From positions 1,269,693-1,333,692 of the forward strand of contig NZ_CP008852.1 in NCBI RefSeq assembly GCF_000725345.1: a DNA stretch of 64,000 nucleotides, written 5' to 3'. The notes under the pieces were generated by a model, which worked only from the letters and a program-made list of their open reading frames with translations, had not been told where the DNA came from and did no database searches. This DNA is from Pelosinus sp. UFO1 (GTDB taxonomy: Bacteria > Bacillota > Negativicutes > DSM-13327). Position numbers and translations under genes: made by a program. Shown here piece after piece: positions 52,222 to 61,793 of the stretch (its first letter is position 1; each line of letters begins with the position of its first letter).

Positions 52222-53745
52222 ATGCAATTAGGCAGAAGCTCAAAAGATATTATAAACAGCTATCTTTATTGGAGTAGTTTATATAGCCTTCCGCGCTGTA
52301 TCTTTACAATTATGCTTAGTTCATTGTCATATTATTTGTCTACAGAGTATTGGTATTTCTCTTGGATTGCTCTTTTACTCCTTTGTCTTTATGCGCTGAA
52401 AGGATCATCCTTTTTCACATTTCTAACGGGATTTTTTTCATATTTACTTGGATCATCCAATCCTCATGCGGTGTTGCCCCTTATCGTTTACTGGCCTTTG
52501 ATTATTATTAATGCTATTCTATTTGCCAGTGTACTTGCTATCTTTCATCATTTTGCCGTCAAATGGAAAGGACGGGATACAAGCTTTATCTTTGCGTGCG
52601 GTTTAACTGCACAGGAATTCATTGTGTCACTATATTCTCCCCATGGTACTGTACATAGTATAGCTTATACACAAATATCTAACCCTCCCATTGTTCAAAT
52701 TGCATCGATCACAGGTATTTGGGGTATTACTTTTTTAATGGCACTCATCCCTGCAAGTATTGCTTTAGCTTATCATTATCCTCAGAATCGAAGGTTAACC
52801 ATAAAAACAAATCTAATTCCAGTAAGTCTACTTTTATTCACGATTTTATTTGGATTTTATCGCTTACATACGCCTTTGGAAGGGCCTAGTATAAAAGTTG
52901 GCATTGCTTCGATATCTACTAATTTAGAACAATATGCAGTCGTAGCAGCAAATCGGGATAGACATCAAGTTACAGACACGATTCAACGTTATATTCAAAA
53001 GATTGACTTGCTTGCACAATCAGGGGCAGAAGTTGTTTTGCTGCCAGAAAAGATTATTACGATAGAAAAGTACGACGATAATTTTCAGCGTCTATTTAAT
53101 ACAGCACAAAAGAATAAAGTTAACTTAATTGTAGGAGTAACTAGAAAAGATGATAGGGATTTTTACAATTCGGCCTATATCTTTTCTCCAGCAGGAGAAG
53201 TTCTTTTAGAATATGATAAAAAACATCTACTACCAGCGTTTGAAAGCAGGTATACTTCAGGAACTACGCTTGGAATCATAGATAAGTGGGGCATTGAAAT
53301 TTGCAAAGATATGGACTTTACCCAACCTGCACTCGATTATAGTAAGCAAGGAGTAAATATTGTTTTCGTTCCTGCACTGGATTTTCATGACGATGGTTGG
53401 AGTCATGCGCGTGTTGCAATTATGCGAGGTGTTGAAGGGAATTATGCAGTAGCACGAGCTGGACAGTGGGGATTATTAACCTTAAGTGATAGTAGAGGTC
53501 GTATTATAAATATGGTATATAGCGATGTAGAGGATGACAGCGGAGCTGTGTTAGTGAGCAAGGTAGACCTTGGGCAGGGAAAATCAATATATAGCAAATT
53601 GGGTAATAGTTTTGGATGGTTATGCCTAGGAATGTTTATTATACTGAGCATTTCTATGTTGATTATAATACCTAATAAATCTAAAATCAGGGAGATGAAG
53701 ATATGGATTGCAGAATTGTTAAAAAAGAGGCATTCAAGGTTATAG
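52222..53745 (+). CDS. Apolipoprotein N-acyltransferase-like membrane carbon-nitrogen hydrolase
   Basis: 507 residues from ATG 52222 (GGAGGAAGG upstream; a longer frame has no site). About six N-terminal membrane helices (~20-225) and one at the C-terminus surround a nitrilase domain with the Glu-Lys-Cys triad: LLPEKI, YDKKHLLP and GIEICKDMDF. This is the Lnt layout, where the enzyme adds a third acyl chain to lipoproteins. The surroundings of the triad differ from classical Lnt, so another acyl or amide substrate is possible. First gene of a four-gene cluster; overlaps the next by 43 bases. Confidence 0.82.
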   Translation: MQLGRSSKDIINSYLYWSSLYSLPRCIFTIMLSSLSYYLSTEYWYFSWIALLLLCLYALKGSSFFTFLTGFFSYLLGSSNPHAVLPLIVYWPLIIINAILFASVLAIFHHFAVKWKGRDTSFIFACGLTAQEFIVSLYSPHGTVHSIAYTQISNPPIVQIASITGIWGITFLMALIPASIALAYHYPQNRRLTIKTNLIPVSLLLFTILFGFYRLHTPLEGPSIKVGIASISTNLEQYAVVAANRDRHQVTDTIQRYIQKIDLLAQSGAEVVLLPEKIITIEKYDDNFQRLFNTAQKNKVNLIVGVTRKDDRDFYNSAYIFSPAGEVLLEYDKKHLLPAFESRYTSGTTLGIIDKWGIEICKDMDFTQPALDYSKQGVNIVFVPALDFHDDGWSHARVAIMRGVEGNYAVARAGQWGLLTLSDSRGRIINMVYSDVEDDSGAVLVSKVDLGQGKSIYSKLGNSFGWLCLGMFIILSISMLIIIPNKSKIREMKIWIAELLKKRHSRL

Positions 53746-54185
53746 GCAAGGTGTCCAAAGTATCCACAAAGGGAGGGGCAGAACTAAGAGAAATTCCTGA
53801 GTTGTGGGATAAATGTAATTCTGATGGAACTTGTCAGAGAATATGTTCAATCGATCACAGACAAAATATACTAGGTATTTGTATGGACTTTGAACATGAT
53901 AAAGAACAATTTTCTTATATGATTGCAATAGAAGATATAAATAATTTGCAGGATACTGGTTTTGAAACCAGAGAAATTCCGGCTGGCACTTGGGCAGTTT
54001 TTACATCAGTAGGGTCTATGCCAAATGCCATACAAACAGTATGGGAAAAAATCTTTAAGGAATGGTTACCCACGTCAGGCTTTAAGCACGCTGATGCACC
54101 TGAACTTGAAGTATATTTTCCTGGAAATCCATCAGCGCAGGATTATAAATGTGAAATATGGATACCGATAATAAAGAATAGCTAA
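53703..54185 (+). CDS. GyrI-like effector-binding domain protein
   Basis: 160 residues, one GyrI-like domain without DNA-binding part: FKVIGKVSKVSTKGGAELREIPELW at the start, ICMDFEHDKEQFSYMIAIE in the middle, ETREIPAGTWAVFTSVGSMPNAIQTVWEKIF and LEVYFPG near the end. Such stand-alone domains bind small hydrophobic molecules; some hydrolyse cyclopropanoid toxins. GGGAGATG precedes the ATG, which lies inside the Lnt-like gene (43-base overlap), so the two are translationally coupled. Confidence 0.88.
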   Translation: MDCRIVKKEAFKVIGKVSKVSTKGGAELREIPELWDKCNSDGTCQRICSIDHRQNILGICMDFEHDKEQFSYMIAIEDINNLQDTGFETREIPAGTWAVFTSVGSMPNAIQTVWEKIFKEWLPTSGFKHADAPELEVYFPGNPSAQDYKCEIWIPIIKNS

Positions 54186-54209
54186 TAGGAGATAGGTATT
54201 AATACATAA

Positions 54210-55034
54210 ATGCAAACATTGTTGAATGTACTAATTTTAAGTGTAACAGAGATTTTTTATTTATTCGGGATATTAATTGCAGTAGGTTTGTTATTAGGTT
54301 GGATTGAATCGCTTTCAAATGGATGGGCATATAAAGCCTTTGGTAAATCGGGTATAATGTTAACTGCATGTATAGGGACACCAATACATGAAATAGGTCA
54401 TGCTCTAATGTGTTTACTATTTGGGCATAAAATTATTTCTATAAAACTTTTTGATATCAATCCTAATAATTCAACCCTTGGATATGTGAATCATAGTTTC
54501 AACAAGTATAGTCTATATCAAAGAAGTGGGAATTTTTTCATAAGCATTGGGCCGATATTTAGTGGTACAGCAGCCATATTATTCTTTATGTACATGCTAG
54601 AGCCTAATACCTTCAAAGCATTGCAGATGTACATAGTATCAGCTCCTGTAGGGAGTAACAACATAGTAGACTTTATAAAATGGTCAGGGCACTCCATCAT
54701 GATAGTGTACAAAGGAATAGTAAGCAATGGAAGCATAAGTTCTCCAAGTTTCTGGTTATTCTTAGTATTAACAATATGTACGTCCTCACATATCGCGTTA
54801 AGTAGGGCGGATATAGATAATGCGAAATCAGGGCTGATCGTTACTTTATTAGTGGTTGTACTATTTAATATAGGTGCATCGTTATATGGAATTGAAACCC
54901 TAAAATATGTATTGGCAGTTGCTAAGTATAATATCTACTTACTATCTGTGTTATCTGTATCGATTGCTTTTTCCCTCGTAACAGCTTTAATAATGGGGAT
55001 CTTTTGTAGTATAAAAGGCTATCATAGAAACTAA
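54210..55034 (+). CDS. Membrane protein with HEIGH zinc-metalloprotease motif (M50-like)
   Basis: 274 residues, about seven membrane helices. GTPIHEIGHALMCLLFGH near residue 56 is an HExxH motif inside a hydrophobic context, as in site-2-type (M50) intramembrane proteases; FDINPNNSTLGYVNH follows. A second Asp/Asn motif (such as NxxPxxxLDG) was not clearly found, so activity is uncertain. It sits 24 bases after a GyrI-like gene and 43 before another. Confidence 0.75.
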   Translation: MQTLLNVLILSVTEIFYLFGILIAVGLLLGWIESLSNGWAYKAFGKSGIMLTACIGTPIHEIGHALMCLLFGHKIISIKLFDINPNNSTLGYVNHSFNKYSLYQRSGNFFISIGPIFSGTAAILFFMYMLEPNTFKALQMYIVSAPVGSNNIVDFIKWSGHSIMIVYKGIVSNGSISSPSFWLFLVLTICTSSHIALSRADIDNAKSGLIVTLLVVVLFNIGASLYGIETLKYVLAVAKYNIYLLSVLSVSIAFSLVTALIMGIFCSIKGYHRN

Positions 55035-55077
55035 TTATGTCAGGTTGAGGCAAGATAATTTTGAAGGAGATAATTAC

Positions 55078-55689
55078 ATGGGAGAAAAGGCTGATTATAA
55101 AAAAGAACTAAAAGAATTATACAAAGCATCGTCTAAAGCATGTTCAGTCATAGAGGTTCCGGCTATGAGATTTCTAATGATTGAGGGAAAAGGAAATCCA
55201 AATGAATCACTTGAATTTCAAAATGCCGTGGAAGCGTTGTTTAGCGTTTCCTATACCTTGAAATTCATGATTAAAAAATCAGCTAGTATAGACTATGGAG
55301 TAATGCCTTTAGAAGGTCTGTGGTGGTGCGACGATATGGGAAAATTCAGTGTGGAAGATAAAGATAACTGGAAATGGAAGCTAATGATTATGCAGCCATC
55401 TCACATAACCCATGAGAACTTTCTCGAGGCAGTTGAAAAAGTAAGGCGGGAAAAAAAACTAAATGCTGCTGATAAAATTAGCTTTGCTACATATGACGAG
55501 GGAAAAGCCGCACAGATATTACATATTGGACCTTTTTCAGAGGAAGGGCCAACCGTTCAAAAACTTCATACATTTATTTTGGACAATCAATATCAGATGA
55601 GAGGAAAACACCATGAAATTTACCTTAGTGACACTAGGCGAGGTAAAGCAGAAAACTGGAAAACTATTATTAGACAACCGATTATGTGA
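55078..55689 (+). CDS. GyrI-like domain protein (second copy)
   Basis: 203 residues from ATG 55078 (AAGGAGATAA upstream). KASSKACSVIEVPAMRFLMIEGKGNP and EALFSVSYTLKFMIKK followed by MPLEGLWW and HEIYLSDTRRGKAENWKTIIRQP are typical of the larger GyrI-like family with an N-terminal extension. Small-molecule binding is likely. Last gene of the cluster; terminator at 55756. Confidence 0.88.
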   Translation: MGEKADYKKELKELYKASSKACSVIEVPAMRFLMIEGKGNPNESLEFQNAVEALFSVSYTLKFMIKKSASIDYGVMPLEGLWWCDDMGKFSVEDKDNWKWKLMIMQPSHITHENFLEAVEKVRREKKLNAADKISFATYDEGKAAQILHIGPFSEEGPTVQKLHTFILDNQYQMRGKHHEIYLSDTRRGKAENWKTIIRQPIM

Positions 55690-55755
55690 TTAGCGGCAGT
55701 GAGCTGCCCTGGATGGGAATCTTAGAGCAGTTCAACATCATTAAAGAAAGTTGAA

Positions 55756-55800
55756 CGCCCACAAGAAGAGTGTAACTCCTTTTTGTGGGCGGCTTTTTAT
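55756..55800 (+). terminator. Terminator of the Lnt-GyrI-M50 cluster
   Basis: CGCCCACAA (55757-55765) pairs with TTGTGGGCG (55783-55791), an inner AGGAG/CTCCT pair helps, then CTTTTTAT. Confidence 0.85.
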
Positions 55801-55900
55801 TGTTTGTGTAAGGGATGAATTTTAGCACGCAATCTAAGGGCGGGTTGAATATAGACTCAATGGATGGTATGATTGTAAAAAAATGGGCGTGAGGTTATTA

Positions 55901-56713
55901 ATGTATAAGAAATATTTTAGTTTTTTACATAAAGCCGATAAATCGGTAAATGAAAGCGTGTTGGTAGAAGATTACCTGGATAATAATCATTTAATCGAAT
56001 TGCGTCAAGTTGAGAAGATATATCACACTGATGCAGGGGATTTTACGGCACTCAGAGGTGTTGATTTACAAGTCAATGCAGGGGAATTCCTGGCGATTAT
56101 TGGTAAGTCGGGTAGTGGGAAATCGACAATTCTTAATATGATTACAGGTGTCGATCGACCTACTGCAGGTGAAGTAATGATAAATGGTACGGCCGTGCAT
56201 AAAATGCAAGAAAACCAAATGGCAGTGTGGCGTGGGCGCAATATCGGCATTGTATTTCAGTTTTTTCAATTGCTGCCGACCTTATCCGTTTTAGAAAATA
56301 TTATGCTGCCGATGGATTTCTGCAATATGTATAGACCTAGTGAACGGCAAGAAAGGGCGATGTCATTGTTAGCAATGGTTGAAATGACTGGTCAGGCGCA
56401 TAAATTGCCTACTGAGCTTTCTGGCGGTCAGCAACAGCGGGTAGCGATTGTACGTGCGTTGGCGAATGACCCACCGATTATCGTAGCCGATGAACCAACG
56501 GGAAATTTAGACTCTAAAACAGCGGATGCTGTTTTTACGTTATTTGATGAGTTGGTTGGACGTGGGAAAACAATTTTAATGGTTACACATGACAGCGACA
56601 TAGAGAGACGTGTTGGGCGGTCGATTACAGTTGCAGATGGTGAGATAGTGAATCAAACTGCAGATCATAAAATTGTTAATCAGGCGTCCACAGTAGGAGG
56701 AAATCCGTCATGA
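55901..56713 (+). CDS. ABC transporter ATP-binding protein (MacB/LolD type)
   Basis: 270 residues from ATG 55901 (GTGAGG upstream; an ATG 18 bases earlier is possible). Walker [11 protein letters not shown]-loop [16 protein letters not shown], signature [10 protein letters not shown], Walker [14 protein letters not shown] and H-loop MVTHDSD. The FFQLLP and DEPTGNLDS segments mark the MacB/LolD class, which drives mechanotransmission rather than import. The ~35-residue N-terminal extension is unusual. It overlaps the FtsX permease by ATGA. Confidence 0.93.
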   Translation: MYKKYFSFLHKADKSVNESVLVEDYLDNNHLIELRQVEKIYHTDAGDFTALRGVDLQVNAGEFLAIIGKSGSGKSTILNMITGVDRPTAGEVMINGTAVHKMQENQMAVWRGRNIGIVFQFFQLLPTLSVLENIMLPMDFCNMYRPSERQERAMSLLAMVEMTGQAHKLPTELSGGQQQRVAIVRALANDPPIIVADEPTGNLDSKTADAVFTLFDELVGRGKTILMVTHDSDIERRVGRSITVADGEIVNQTADHKIVNQASTVGGNPS

Positions 56714-59115
56714 TGATTGGCGTGCGGTGGCTCAAGGTGCTCCGTGACCTATTGAATAATAAGATTCGCACGCTGTTGGTAGTATTATCGATAGCAGTAG
56801 GTGTTTTTGCCATCGGCATGGTAGCAGGCACTTATGAGATTATATTACGGGATTTAAGCAGTAGTTATAAAGCTGTGAATCCGGCTATGGCAACCATTTA
56901 TTCCAGCTCATTTAAAGAGGAGTTTTTAGAATCCATTCGTAAGGTAAAGGGAGTTTCAGGAGCGCAAGGACAGCGGACACTATCTATGCGCGTAAAGGTG
57001 GGGCCTGATAAATGGCAAAAGCTAGAGATGGCTGTAATCCCTGATTATAAGGATATCCAAATTAATAAGCTGAAACTGATTAGTGGTTCCTGGCCACCGC
57101 CAGAAAAACAGATGCTGATTGAACGGAGCGGATTGAGTGATATAAAGGCCAACGTGGGTGACGAGGTGGAGGTAGAGAGTTCGGATGGTAAAAAACGCAG
57201 CCTGCGTATTGCAGGAGTCGTTCATGATATTAACCAGAATCCCACCGCCTTTTCAGGCAGAATCTATGGATATATCACTCTTGAGACGTTAGATGCCTTA
57301 GGATTGAAATGGGAACTAGATACCGTCAACATCACGGTTGATGGGGATCCCCCTTCGGAAGAATATATTGCTCAAGTTGGACAAAAGGTATGGGAAAAAA
57401 TTGAGAAAAGTGGACGTAAGGTTTTCTGGATGTATAAAAATAAGCCGGGTGAGCATCCGGCTCAATCCATGATCGATGCGTTATTGATGACCCTCGGCGC
57501 AATGGGGATATTGTCATTGATATTAAGCGGGTTTTTGCTGGTAAATACCATCTCTTCACTTTTAACGCAGCAAGTCAGGCAAATTGGAGTCATGAAGGCG
57601 ATCGGCGCTTCCACGAAGCAGATTATCAAAATGTATCTCATGTATGTGATTATTTATAGCCTATTGGCATTGATGATAGCTGTGCCTTTGGGGATTTTAG
57701 CAGCGGGAGTTGTATCGAAATTTATTGCCAGTTACATAAATTTTGATATTTCAGGTCTTGCCATTTCTTATCCTGTATTAGCTGCGGAAGTGGCTACCGG
57801 TTTACTTATCCCATTACTGGCTGCAATACTCCCAGTTGTTAGAGGGGCCAGGATTACCGTGCGGGAAGCTATTAATTCTTATGGTGTAGGCAGTGCAGGC
57901 GGTTTTGGTACAGGGATGATTGATCGAATTACCAGACGGATGAAAGGTGTGTCTCGTCCAGTTCTTTTATCCCTGAGGAATACATTTCGCCGTAAAGGGC
58001 GCTTGGCACTTACTCTGATTACCCTAACTGTCAGCGGGGTAATTTTTATCTCCATATTCAGCGTGCGCGATTCTATGATGCTAACACTTGATGATGCATT
58101 GGATTATTTTAAATATGATATAGAAATTGATGTTAAGAATTGGTCTAGAGTAGAACAACTCGAACAAACGGCGATGAATGTACCAGGCGTGTCAAAGGCG
58201 GAAAGTTGGAGCTTTGACGGTGCGAGATTATTGAAAAGTGATGGCAGGGAGAGCGAAAGTACTGAGATTGTAATCATGGCGCCGCCAAGTGGGACCAAAA
58301 TGCTTAAACCGATTGTGCTGCAAGGGCGTTGGCTTGTACCTGAGGATGAAAGCGGAATTGTTATTAATACTGAGGTTTTGAAGGATCATCCAAATGTTAA
58401 GGTAGGCGACCGATTGGCGATTAAACTGAGTAAGTCTGATAAGCAAAAAACCTACTGGACAGTAGTGGGAATTGTCAGAGGTGTTATGGCCGGACCTTTT
58501 GTGTATGCCAATTACTCCTATTTTTCAAATGTAGTAGGTAAACCGGGGCAAGGTATTAACGTCTTTGCAGTTACAGAAAGTCGCGATCCTGATGTTCAGA
58601 TGCAAATCTCTAAAACCCTGGAAAAGCATTTTAAAGATTCCGGCATGCCAGTAAGTCGTATACAGACGATGTCGGATTTAAAGGCGCAAATCCAGTCTCA
58701 ATTTAATGTAATTATTATATTCTTACTCGTGATGGCTTTGATGCTTGCTATTGTGGGCGGTTTAGGGTTGATGGGAACGATGAGTATTAATGTACTTGAA
58801 CGTACCCGTGAGATTGGAATCATGAGGTCAATTGGCGCATCCAATTGGGCGGTACGAAGAATATTTATCATTGAAGGTGTACTGATTGGGATATTGAGCT
58901 GGGGATTGGCGATGATTATCGCGTTACCGATTAGTAAACTATTCAGCAATATGCTAGGAAATGCTTTTATGCATGCGCCCTTTAGTTTTACTTTTTCTGT
59001 TGGCGGTGCTATATTATGGCTCATCATTGTAATTGTTTTAGCTGCTGTTGCCAGCTTTTTACCGGCTTGGAATGCTTCTCGGTTAAGTATACGGGAGGTC
59101 TTGGCTTATGAATAA
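56710..59115 (+). CDS. FtsX-type ABC transporter permease
   Basis: 801 residues. N-terminal membrane helix (~17-40), large extracytoplasmic domain, FtsX domain 1 (~255-400; [13 protein letters not shown]), a second helix and large domain, and FtsX domain 2 (~660-801; [23 protein letters not shown]). The duplicated arrangement is common in LolCE/MacB-like permeases that move lipoproteins, peptides or drugs out of the inner membrane. Works with the ATPase and the adaptor protein that follows. Confidence 0.92.
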   Translation: MMIGVRWLKVLRDLLNNKIRTLLVVLSIAVGVFAIGMVAGTYEIILRDLSSSYKAVNPAMATIYSSSFKEEFLESIRKVKGVSGAQGQRTLSMRVKVGPDKWQKLEMAVIPDYKDIQINKLKLISGSWPPPEKQMLIERSGLSDIKANVGDEVEVESSDGKKRSLRIAGVVHDINQNPTAFSGRIYGYITLETLDALGLKWELDTVNITVDGDPPSEEYIAQVGQKVWEKIEKSGRKVFWMYKNKPGEHPAQSMIDALLMTLGAMGILSLILSGFLLVNTISSLLTQQVRQIGVMKAIGASTKQIIKMYLMYVIIYSLLALMIAVPLGILAAGVVSKFIASYINFDISGLAISYPVLAAEVATGLLIPLLAAILPVVRGARITVREAINSYGVGSAGGFGTGMIDRITRRMKGVSRPVLLSLRNTFRRKGRLALTLITLTVSGVIFISIFSVRDSMMLTLDDALDYFKYDIEIDVKNWSRVEQLEQTAMNVPGVSKAESWSFDGARLLKSDGRESESTEIVIMAPPSGTKMLKPIVLQGRWLVPEDESGIVINTEVLKDHPNVKVGDRLAIKLSKSDKQKTYWTVVGIVRGVMAGPFVYANYSYFSNVVGKPGQGINVFAVTESRDPDVQMQISKTLEKHFKDSGMPVSRIQTMSDLKAQIQSQFNVIIIFLLVMALMLAIVGGLGLMGTMSINVLERTREIGIMRSIGASNWAVRRIFIIEGVLIGILSWGLAMIIALPISKLFSNMLGNAFMHAPFSFTFSVGGAILWLIIVIVLAAVASFLPAWNASRLSIREVLAYE

Positions 59116-59137
59116 TGAATTGCAAAGGGGATTTATA

Positions 59138-60187
59138 ATGAATTTAAATAGCAAAGGTAAAAAATGGACAGCAGTCGTTTTAATAGTTATTATCTTATTG
59201 GCTGGTGGCGGATATTATGCTTTTCACCGGGAAAGTACGCCAACACAGCAGCCTATACTGCCGCCAGTAAAGGCGAGCAATAAGGTAGTAGCAGAAGGAA
59301 AAGTGATTCCGGTAAAATATTCGGTGCTCAGTTTCTCGGTAAGTGGTATTATATCGGAGATTCTTGTGGCTGAGGGAGACAAAGTAGAAGCAGGGCAAGT
59401 TCTGGTTCGGTTGGATAGCCGGGAGCTTCAAGCCAAATCACAAAGTGATCTAGCGGAATTGGCTAAGGCTCAGGCAAGTCATAGCAAAACTAACGCCGGG
59501 CTTAGGCCACAGGAAGTAACGATGAAGCAGGCAGTAATGGAACAGAATCGTGCTTCGAGTGAAGAAGCAAAAGCAAACTTTGAGCGAACCAAGCGACTTT
59601 TTGAGCAGGGCGCTGTTTCAGGGCAGCAGTTGGATAAGGACAAGACAGCCTATCTAAAATCAATGGCCGAATTGCGGCAGGCGGAGGCTGACCTCGACAT
59701 GGCGAAAGCCGGTTCAAGATCGGAAGATATTGCAGTGACAGCGGCGGATGTAGCTGCTGCTAAAGCAAAATTGCATGGTACACAGGAAAGTATCGTACTT
59801 ACAGAACTTCGGGCGCCTTTTAGCGGTACTATAGCATCGATAGATCTTAAAGTAGGTGAATTTGTTTCGATTGATCCGGCTAAACGTGATGAAAACGTAG
59901 AAATAACAGATAATGATAATATTCAGTTAGCAGATTTATCAAAATGGCAAATTAAAACTACGGATTTGACGGAGATTAATATTGCCCGCATCAAGGAGGG
60001 GGCCGAGGTGAAAATTACCTTTGATGCGATTCCTGGGCTGGAGCTTCCTGGAAAGGTAACGCGAATCAGGCCCTTTGGTGAGAAAAAACGCGGTGACATG
60101 ACCTACGCGGTATTCATTGAGCCTCTCCAAATGGATGAACGGATGCGTTGGAATATGACGGCATCGGTGTCGATTGAAGCATCATAA
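59138..60187 (+). CDS. Membrane-fusion (HlyD/MacA-type) adaptor protein
   Basis: 349 residues from ATG 59138 (AAAGGGGA upstream; an earlier ATG at 59108 overlaps the permease). One N-terminal membrane helix (~8-26), a lipoyl half (SVSGIISEILVAEGDKVEAGQVLVRLDS), an alpha-hairpin coiled coil (~85-165), the second lipoyl half (LRAPFSGTIASIDLKVGEFV) and a beta-barrel domain. Bridges the inner-membrane FtsX transporter to an outer-membrane exit, which fits a diderm cell. Terminator at 60315. Confidence 0.92.
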   Translation: MNLNSKGKKWTAVVLIVIILLAGGGYYAFHRESTPTQQPILPPVKASNKVVAEGKVIPVKYSVLSFSVSGIISEILVAEGDKVEAGQVLVRLDSRELQAKSQSDLAELAKAQASHSKTNAGLRPQEVTMKQAVMEQNRASSEEAKANFERTKRLFEQGAVSGQQLDKDKTAYLKSMAELRQAEADLDMAKAGSRSEDIAVTAADVAAAKAKLHGTQESIVLTELRAPFSGTIASIDLKVGEFVSIDPAKRDENVEITDNDNIQLADLSKWQIKTTDLTEINIARIKEGAEVKITFDAIPGLELPGKVTRIRPFGEKKRGDMTYAVFIEPLQMDERMRWNMTASVSIEAS

Positions 60188-60314
60188 CTCTAAATTGAAC
60201 AATCATAGTAGAGATCTCCTCAATTAGTTTAGCCTTTAATTAGATAGTGATAACATCATCTATCGATTAGGTAACATAGCATGCCGTGGAAGTGTGTTGG
60301 AAGAAGTTTAAAAG

Positions 60315-60362
60315 ATCGTAAAGTACCCTTACCAAAAAGGCGAGAGTACTTTACGATTTTTT
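60315..60362 (+). terminator. Terminator of the MacAB-like operon
   Basis: ATCGTAAAGTAC (60315-60326) pairs exactly with GTACTTTACGAT (60346-60357) followed by six Ts. Repeat copy B begins in this T run. Confidence 0.85.
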
Positions 60363-60463
60363 ACGGAATCAGAAAGTATAACACTTTCTTGATTCCAAGT
60401 AAGAACGACTAAGGCTTCTGCCTGCGTGTCCGAGGACTTGGCACAAGCCAAGTCTTTTCTTAT
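60359..60463 (+). repeat. Dispersed structured repeat, copy B (105 bases)
   Basis: Sister of copy A at 35132. Here hairpin 3 is perfect: GACTTGGC-ACAA-GCCAAGTC followed by TTTTCTTAT, a terminator-like end. It starts in the T run of the preceding terminator, and its right end supplies the stop codon (60460-60462, minus strand) of the HxlR gene. Confidence 0.9.
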
Positions 60464-60834
60464 GTTATTGCGTGACAGTTACAGTTGGTCTTTTGTTTAG
60501 TAGACTCAACTTCATTTGCATGGTTGAGCCCCCATTGGCAGAGGGTGGACAAAATGGGTAAAAGACTTTTACCAGCCTCTGTAAGAGAATACTCCACTTT
60601 AGGTGGTATTTGAGTATAGATTAATCGATTCACTAATCCGTTTTCTTCTAGCTGCCTAAGTTGCTGAGTTAACATTTTTTGTGTAATCTGAGGCAATGAT
60701 CGCCTGAGATCGCTAAATCGTATTGTCTTTTCACCAATATACCATAATATCATTGATTTCCATTTTCCACCAATGAGGCCCAGTGTTAAGTCCATGGAGC
60801 ACCTGTATTCTGCGTTCTTATACGTAATGGTCAT
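60460..60834 (-). CDS. HxlR-family transcriptional regulator
   Basis: 124 residues from ATG 60834 (GAGGAG upstream). HxlR winged helix: YRCSMDLTLGLIGGKWKSMILWYI with the conserved, often redox-active Cys, then RFSDLRRSLPQITQKMLTQQLRQLEENGLVNRLIY and VEYSLTEAGKSLLPIL. The C-terminus has an unusual CNCH. Divergent from the triple-repeat gene; an AGGTACT/AGTACCT operator overlaps that gene's promoter. Another HxlR gene is at 63607. Confidence 0.92.
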   Translation of the reverse strand: MTITYKNAEYRCSMDLTLGLIGGKWKSMILWYIGEKTIRFSDLRRSLPQITQKMLTQQLRQLEENGLVNRLIYTQIPPKVEYSLTEAGKSLLPILSTLCQWGLNHANEVESTKQKTNCNCHAIT

Positions 60835-60878
60835 TATACTCACTCCTCGCAGTTTCATTCAAGGGGCTAATTTAATTA

Positions 60879-60920
60879 TTGACGGTATATTAAAAGGTAC
60901 TATAAAACAAATAAGTACCT
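60879..60920 (+). promoter_or_regulatory. Promoter with HxlR-type operator before the triple-repeat gene
   Basis: TTGACG (60879-60884), 16-base spacer, TATAAA (60901-60906). The inverted repeat AGGTACT (60895-60901) / AGTACCT (60914-60920), 12-base spacer, overlaps the -10 and start site. Such spaced dyads fit HxlR dimers; the divergent HxlR gene is the likely source. A leader of ~115 bases follows. Confidence 0.65.
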
Positions 60921-61033
60921 ACTTGCCAAAAAATACCTTATGATTTAAGATTATACCATAAGAAGTGATTCGGGAAAAGAAAAACCGAAAGAATAAATCA
61001 CTGAAATTAATATAAATCTTGGAGGAAAAGAAA

Positions 61034-61681
61034 ATGAAAAAAACTTTTGTAGCAGCGTTAGTAGGAATGAATATGATGGCAGCTGGGATTGCTTCAGCTA
61101 ATCAAATTATCCCAGAAATAAATCCAATAAAGCCAGGTATTGAAACTGTAACGACTAGTAATGGGAAAAATGGTTCTCAATATGCAATGATTGACCATAA
61201 CCCTACTATCTATGATAAACAGGTAGTCGGTGTACATACTGTGGAAGGTTGGGTCAAAAATAATGTAGTCCACACTACAATAGATGGAGTTGCCGCTTAT
61301 TCCCATCCCATTAATGCAGATCTTGAAACAGTAGTAATGAATAATAGCAGCAAGAATGGAACTCAATACGCCGTAACTGATCATAATCCCGCTAACTATA
61401 ATAAACGGGTAGTTGGTGGACATATTGTGGAAAGTTCGGTCAAGGATGATGTAGTTAACACCGCCATCGACGGAGTCATTACTAATTCTTATCATATCAA
61501 TGCAGATCTTGAAACTGTAATGATTAGTAATAGCAATAACGGCTCTCAATATGCTGTGATCGATCATAATCCCACTAATTATAATAAACGGATCGTTAGT
61601 GGACATTCTGTAGAAAGTTGGTCCAAAAACGATGTAGCTCACACCATAGTTGACGGAGTTGCTATGAAAGGTGACGAATAA
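61034..61681 (+). CDS. Secreted protein of three ~61-residue tandem repeats
   Basis: 215 residues from ATG 61034 (GGAGG ten bases upstream). Signal peptide MKKTFVAALVGMNMMAAG ending IASA. After ~20 residues come three repeats beginning near residues 37, 98 and 160 with the shared pattern ET[V]-x-NG-[ST]-QYA-DHNP-x-Y-K-V-x-H-VE-x-K-x-V-x-DGV. Asn- and His-rich, no cysteine in the mature part, no membrane segment. I do not recognise the repeat; periplasmic or extracellular, possibly a binding protein. Probably under control of the divergent HxlR regulator. Confidence 0.75.
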   Translation: MKKTFVAALVGMNMMAAGIASANQIIPEINPIKPGIETVTTSNGKNGSQYAMIDHNPTIYDKQVVGVHTVEGWVKNNVVHTTIDGVAAYSHPINADLETVVMNNSSKNGTQYAVTDHNPANYNKRVVGGHIVESSVKDDVVNTAIDGVITNSYHINADLETVMISNSNNGSQYAVIDHNPTNYNKRIVSGHSVESWSKNDVAHTIVDGVAMKGDE

Positions 61682-61696
61682 AAGGAATAGTAAGTA

Positions 61697-61738
61697 AAAG
61701 GGGCTGTCTTAAAATTTCATTTTGAGACAGCCCCTTTA
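61697..61738. terminator. Terminator of the triple-repeat gene
   Basis: AAAGGGGCTGTCT (61697-61710) pairs with AGACAGCCCCTTT (61725-61737); inner AAAAT/ATTTT extends the stem. Confidence 0.9.
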
Positions 61739-61793
61739 CTTAATTCATTTCATTTAGAAGAGAAAAATCAATAAAAATAATAGGGAGATAATA

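Noticed and set aside
61094-61642. 182-codon open frame antisense to the triple-repeat gene
   Set aside because: It repeats only because the sense gene repeats. The sense frame has a signal peptide, Shine-Dalgarno and terminator; the antisense frame has none of these.
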